In this document: in pieces, positions 7,423 through 9,510 of the stretch
Position numbering within the stretch: the first letter of the stretch is position 1
How the letters are laid out: each line of letters begins with the position of its first letter
From: Comamonadaceae bacterium
GTDB lineage: Bacteria > Pseudomonadota > Gammaproteobacteria > Burkholderiales > Burkholderiaceae_C
NCBI GenBank assembly: GCA_947463845.1
Contig: CANHUM010000038.1
Location: 1-9,510 of the forward strand
Direction: 5' to 3'
Length of the DNA: 9,510 bases
Position numbers and translations under genes: made by a program
Notes under the pieces: generated by a model
The model's input: the letters and a program-made list of their open reading frames with translations, nothing else
What the model was told of the DNA's origin: nothing
The model's database searches: none

Positions 7423-8259
7423 ATGATTTTTCGTCATTTTTCACAAGTTTGCCTGGGTGGGTTTGTCTTGGTGCTCCTGTCTGCTTGCAGTTCGCCCACC
7501 AGAACACCTGCACCGGTTGAAAACCGCAGTGCTGGCGCACGCGCACCTGCGCCCATGCCGGCGCCCGAAGTTGTGGTGCAGAGTCCGTCTGTGAAAGTCT
7601 TGCCGGGCTCTGAAAATGCAGGGAAACCCGGTTTTTATACCGTGCAACGGGGGGACACCTTGACCCGCATTGCACTGGATCACGGTCAAGCATGGCGTGA
7701 TCTGGCCACATGGAACAATTTATCCAATGCGAACTTGATCGAAGTGGGGCAGGTTTTGCGCGTGGTGCCTCCTGGCGCGACGGTGGAGCCTGGCGGTGTC
7801 GTGGTTCAACCCATCACAATGCCAGCACAGGCCGCTTCGAAAGCGCCTTCTCAAGCCACGCCCACTCCCTCTGTCACACCACCCAGCGATCAGGGACTGG
7901 CCTTCGCGTGGCCCGCCAACGGCAGTGTGGTGGGTGCCTTTGACGAAGTGAAAAACAAAGGTCTGGACATTGCAGGCCAGGCGGGTGACCCGATCTTGGC
8001 CGCGGCGGATGGTCAAGTGGTGTATGCAGGTTCGGGTTTGCGAGGTTATGGCAACCTGATCATCCTCAAACACAACAACACCTTCCTGACCGCGTACGCA
8101 CACAACCAAACTTTGCTCGTCAAGGAAGACCAGCAAGTTCGCAAGGGGCAAAAAATCGCCGAGATGGGAAAGACGGACGCTGACCGAGTCAAGCTTCATT
8201 TTGAAATCCGTCGACAAGGCAAACCGGTTGATCCTGCCAAGTTTTTGCCTGCCCGTTGA
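7423..8259 (+). CDS. nlpD: NlpD-like lipoprotein, LysM plus degenerate LytM (M23) domain; amidase activator
   Basis: 278-residue outer-envelope lipoprotein. A signal peptide (1-21) ends in lipobox LSAC with Cys22 as the lipidated residue. A Pro/Ala-rich linker is followed by a LysM peptidoglycan-binding domain (about 72-115, FYTVQRGDTL start), another Pro/Thr/Ala linker, and a LytM domain (about 160-275). The catalytic metal site of M23 peptidases is incomplete: in NKGLD the expected His is Asn178, and in KLHFE the first His of HxH is Lys257. This is the NlpD/EnvC pattern, in which the domain activates an N-acetylmuramoyl-L-alanine amidase (AmiC in E. coli) at cell separation instead of cutting itself. 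The ATG is supported by GAAGGA (7407-7412), which overlaps the pcm stop. Shorter than E. coli NlpD (379), mainly in the linkers. rpoS does not follow it. Confidence 0.95.
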   Translation: MIFRHFSQVCLGGFVLVLLSACSSPTRTPAPVENRSAGARAPAPMPAPEVVVQSPSVKVLPGSENAGKPGFYTVQRGDTLTRIALDHGQAWRDLATWNNLSNANLIEVGQVLRVVPPGATVEPGGVVVQPITMPAQAASKAPSQATPTPSVTPPSDQGLAFAWPANGSVVGAFDEVKNKGLDIAGQAGDPILAAADGQVVYAGSGLRGYGNLIILKHNNTFLTAYAHNQTLLVKEDQQVRKGQKIAEMGKTDADRVKLHFEIRRQGKPVDPAKFLPAR

Positions 8260-8275
8260 TTTTCTTGATCCCTCC

Positions 8276-8304
8276 GACGCTGCAAGCGATCTGTTTGCAG
8301 CGTC
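8276..8304. repeat. Inverted repeat (10-bp stem) after nlpD
   Basis: GACGCTGCAA (8276-8285) and TTGCAGCGTC (8295-8304) form a perfect 10-bp stem with a 9-base loop, 16 bases after the nlpD stop. No T-tract follows, so it is not a canonical intrinsic terminator. It could protect the 3' end of the operon mRNA, cause partial termination, or take part in the alternative fold with the hairpin that follows. Confidence 0.6.
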
Positions 8305-8324
8305 AACCATCAGCTCAGGTTGAC
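8302..8324. repeat. Second inverted repeat overlapping the first, upstream of rlmD
   Basis: GTCAACC (8302-8308) and GGTTGAC (8318-8324) form a perfect 7-bp stem with a 9-base loop. Its left arm shares bases 8302-8304 with the right arm of the preceding hairpin, so the two full stems cannot form at once. It ends 38 bases before the rlmD start codon. No T-tract is present. Confidence 0.5.
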
Positions 8325-8362
8325 TCGGCACCCACATGAAGCCATCCTGAGACAGACAAGCT

Positions 8363-9510
8363 ATGAGCGAACCAAATTTCCCCCTTTCCCAATGTCCTGC
8401 CGACGATGTCGCTCACGCGAGCGCCGACCTGCCAGAGGGCTGGCTGCGTGTGGGCTCCCTCGACATGGATGCCCAGGGTATCGCCCGCCGACCGGATGGC
8501 AAAGTCGTTTTCATTGAAGGTGCTTTACCTTCTGAGTTGGTGTCAGTGCATGTCAACCGCACCAAGAACAACTGGGAGCAGGGCACGGTCACACAGATCC
8601 ATCATGAGTCTTCGCAACGCGTGCGCCCGGGTTGTCCGCATTTCGGTCTGCATGCGGGCGCCTGTGGTGGTTGCAAGATGCAGCATCTGGAGGCTTCGTC
8701 CCAGGTGGCGGTCAAGCAACGGGTGCTTGAAGACAACCTCTGGCATCTGGGAAAGGTCAAAGCGGAGACCCTGTTGCGCCCGATCGAGGGACCAAGCTGG
8801 GGCTACCGTTATCGCGCACGACTGTCGGTGCGCTATGTGATCAAAAAGGGCGAAGTGCTCATTGGCTTCCATGAGCGAAAAAGCCGTTACATCGCCGACA
8901 TGAAGGTCTGCCCGGTTTTGCCGCCTCATGTGAGTCGCATGCTGATGCCCTTGCGCGCCTTGATTGGACGCATGCAAGCCCGTGAGACATTGCCTCAACT
9001 GGAGCTGGCGTGCGGCGATGAAGTCACTGCTTTGGTGCTGCGCCATCTGGCGCCATTGAGTGAGGGTGACAAAGCCTTGTTGCTGGCATTTGCTGCCGAG
9101 CATCAGGTTCAGTGGTGGCTGCAGCCCAAGGGCCCTGATACCGTGCATTTGCTCGATGAGGGGGGAGTGCAGTTGCGTTATGGTTTGCCTGACTTTGGCA
9201 TCAGCATGCCTTTCAGGCCCACCGACTTCACGCAGGTGAACCCTTTCATCAACCGCGTGCTGGTGGCCCGTGCTTTGCGTTTGCTTGGGGCGCAAAAGAC
9301 GGAGCGGGTGATCGACTGGTTTTGTGGTCTGGGCAACTTCACATTGCCCATTGCGACGCAAGCGGGGCAAGTGCTGGGTGTTGAAGGGGCGGAGACGCTG
9401 GTGGCGCGTTCACGCGACAACTATGCGCTCAATCAGGCCCAACGACCCTCAGGCCAGGCCCTGGCACCCACGCATTTTGTGGCGCGCAACCTGTTCGAGA
9501 TGAGCCCCGA
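8363..9510 (+). CDS. rlmD: 23S rRNA (uracil-5-)-methyltransferase RlmD (3' truncated by window)
   Basis: AdoMet-dependent enzyme that makes m5U at position 1939 (E. coli numbering) of 23S rRNA. 382 codons are present and open to the window end; about 50-100 more are expected. Visible parts: N-terminal TRAM-like RNA-binding region (about 25-85, including [20 protein letters not shown]); iron-sulfur ligands Cys91, Cys101, Cys104 and Cys183 (CGGCKMQHL and MKVCPVL); FTQVN around Gln291; and the AdoMet motif [15 protein letters not shown] (317-331). The catalytic Cys and the NPPR-type C-terminal motifs lie beyond the end. Cys91 to Cys101 are separated by nine residues, wider than the five of E. 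coli. The ATG at 8363 is the only one before the TRAM region; the Shine-Dalgarno is weak. Older name rumA. Assignment over the related TrmA is based on the TRAM and Cys cluster. Confidence 0.93.
   Translation, partial: MSEPNFPLSQCPADDVAHASADLPEGWLRVGSLDMDAQGIARRPDGKVVFIEGALPSELVSVHVNRTKNNWEQGTVTQIHHESSQRVRPGCPHFGLHAGACGGCKMQHLEASSQVAVKQRVLEDNLWHLGKVKAETLLRPIEGPSWGYRYRARLSVRYVIKKGEVLIGFHERKSRYIADMKVCPVLPPHVSRMLMPLRALIGRMQARETLPQLELACGDEVTALVLRHLAPLSEGDKALLLAFAAEHQVQWWLQPKGPDTVHLLDEGGVQLRYGLPDFGISMPFRPTDFTQVNPFINRVLVARALRLLGAQKTERVIDWFCGLGNFTLPIATQAGQVLGVEGAETLVARSRDNYALNQAQRPSGQALAPTHFVARNLFEMSP

Noticed and set aside
8543..9370. 275-codon open frame on the minus strand near the window end
   Set aside because: The plus strand here carries the RlmD Cys cluster and AdoMet motif in an uninterrupted frame from 8363, so the minus frame is antisense noise.

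Overview
The window is ordinary chromosomal housekeeping DNA, most likely from a betaproteobacterium of the order Burkholderiales (Comamonadaceae-like). This placement is inferred from moderately GC-rich coding DNA, the clpP-clpX-lon order, the surE-pcm-nlpD block, short TACAAT-type -10 boxes, and the sequence character of the proteins. No database search was possible, so the genus is not assigned.

Region 1 (1-4358, plus strand) is an ATP-dependent protein quality-control cluster. It holds the 3' part of clpP, a complete clpX and a complete lon. A strong intrinsic terminator lies between clpP and clpX. A sequence resembling a sigma-32 (heat-shock) promoter lies just upstream of lon. ClpX keeps its IGF docking loop and ClpP its Ser-His-Asp triad, so the two should form ClpXP; Lon keeps its AAA+ motifs and Ser-Lys dyad.

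Region 2 (4359-4681) holds a tRNA-Gly(GCC) gene with encoded CCA, a candidate -10 box in front of it and a very clear intrinsic terminator behind it.

Region 3 (4682-5656, minus strand) is a single zinc-independent medium-chain dehydrogenase of the NADPH:quinone oxidoreductase type. It is divergent from the next block across a 190-bp intergenic region.

Region 4 (5847-9510, plus strand) is a stationary-phase and repair-type operon. surE (nucleotidase) overlaps pcm (isoaspartyl methyltransferase) by ATGA. pcm is followed after 14 bp by nlpD (lipoprotein activator of a cell-wall amidase). Then come 103 bp with two overlapping hairpins, and rlmD (23S rRNA m5U methyltransferase), which is cut by the window end. 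The most notable point is that rpoS, which often sits directly after nlpD in gamma- and betaproteobacteria, is absent here.

I found no mobile element, CRISPR array, phage gene or unknown multi-gene system. The items worth a second look are small: regulatory structures, the rpoS-less junction, a Pcm N-terminal extension and a wide iron-sulfur Cys spacing in RlmD.
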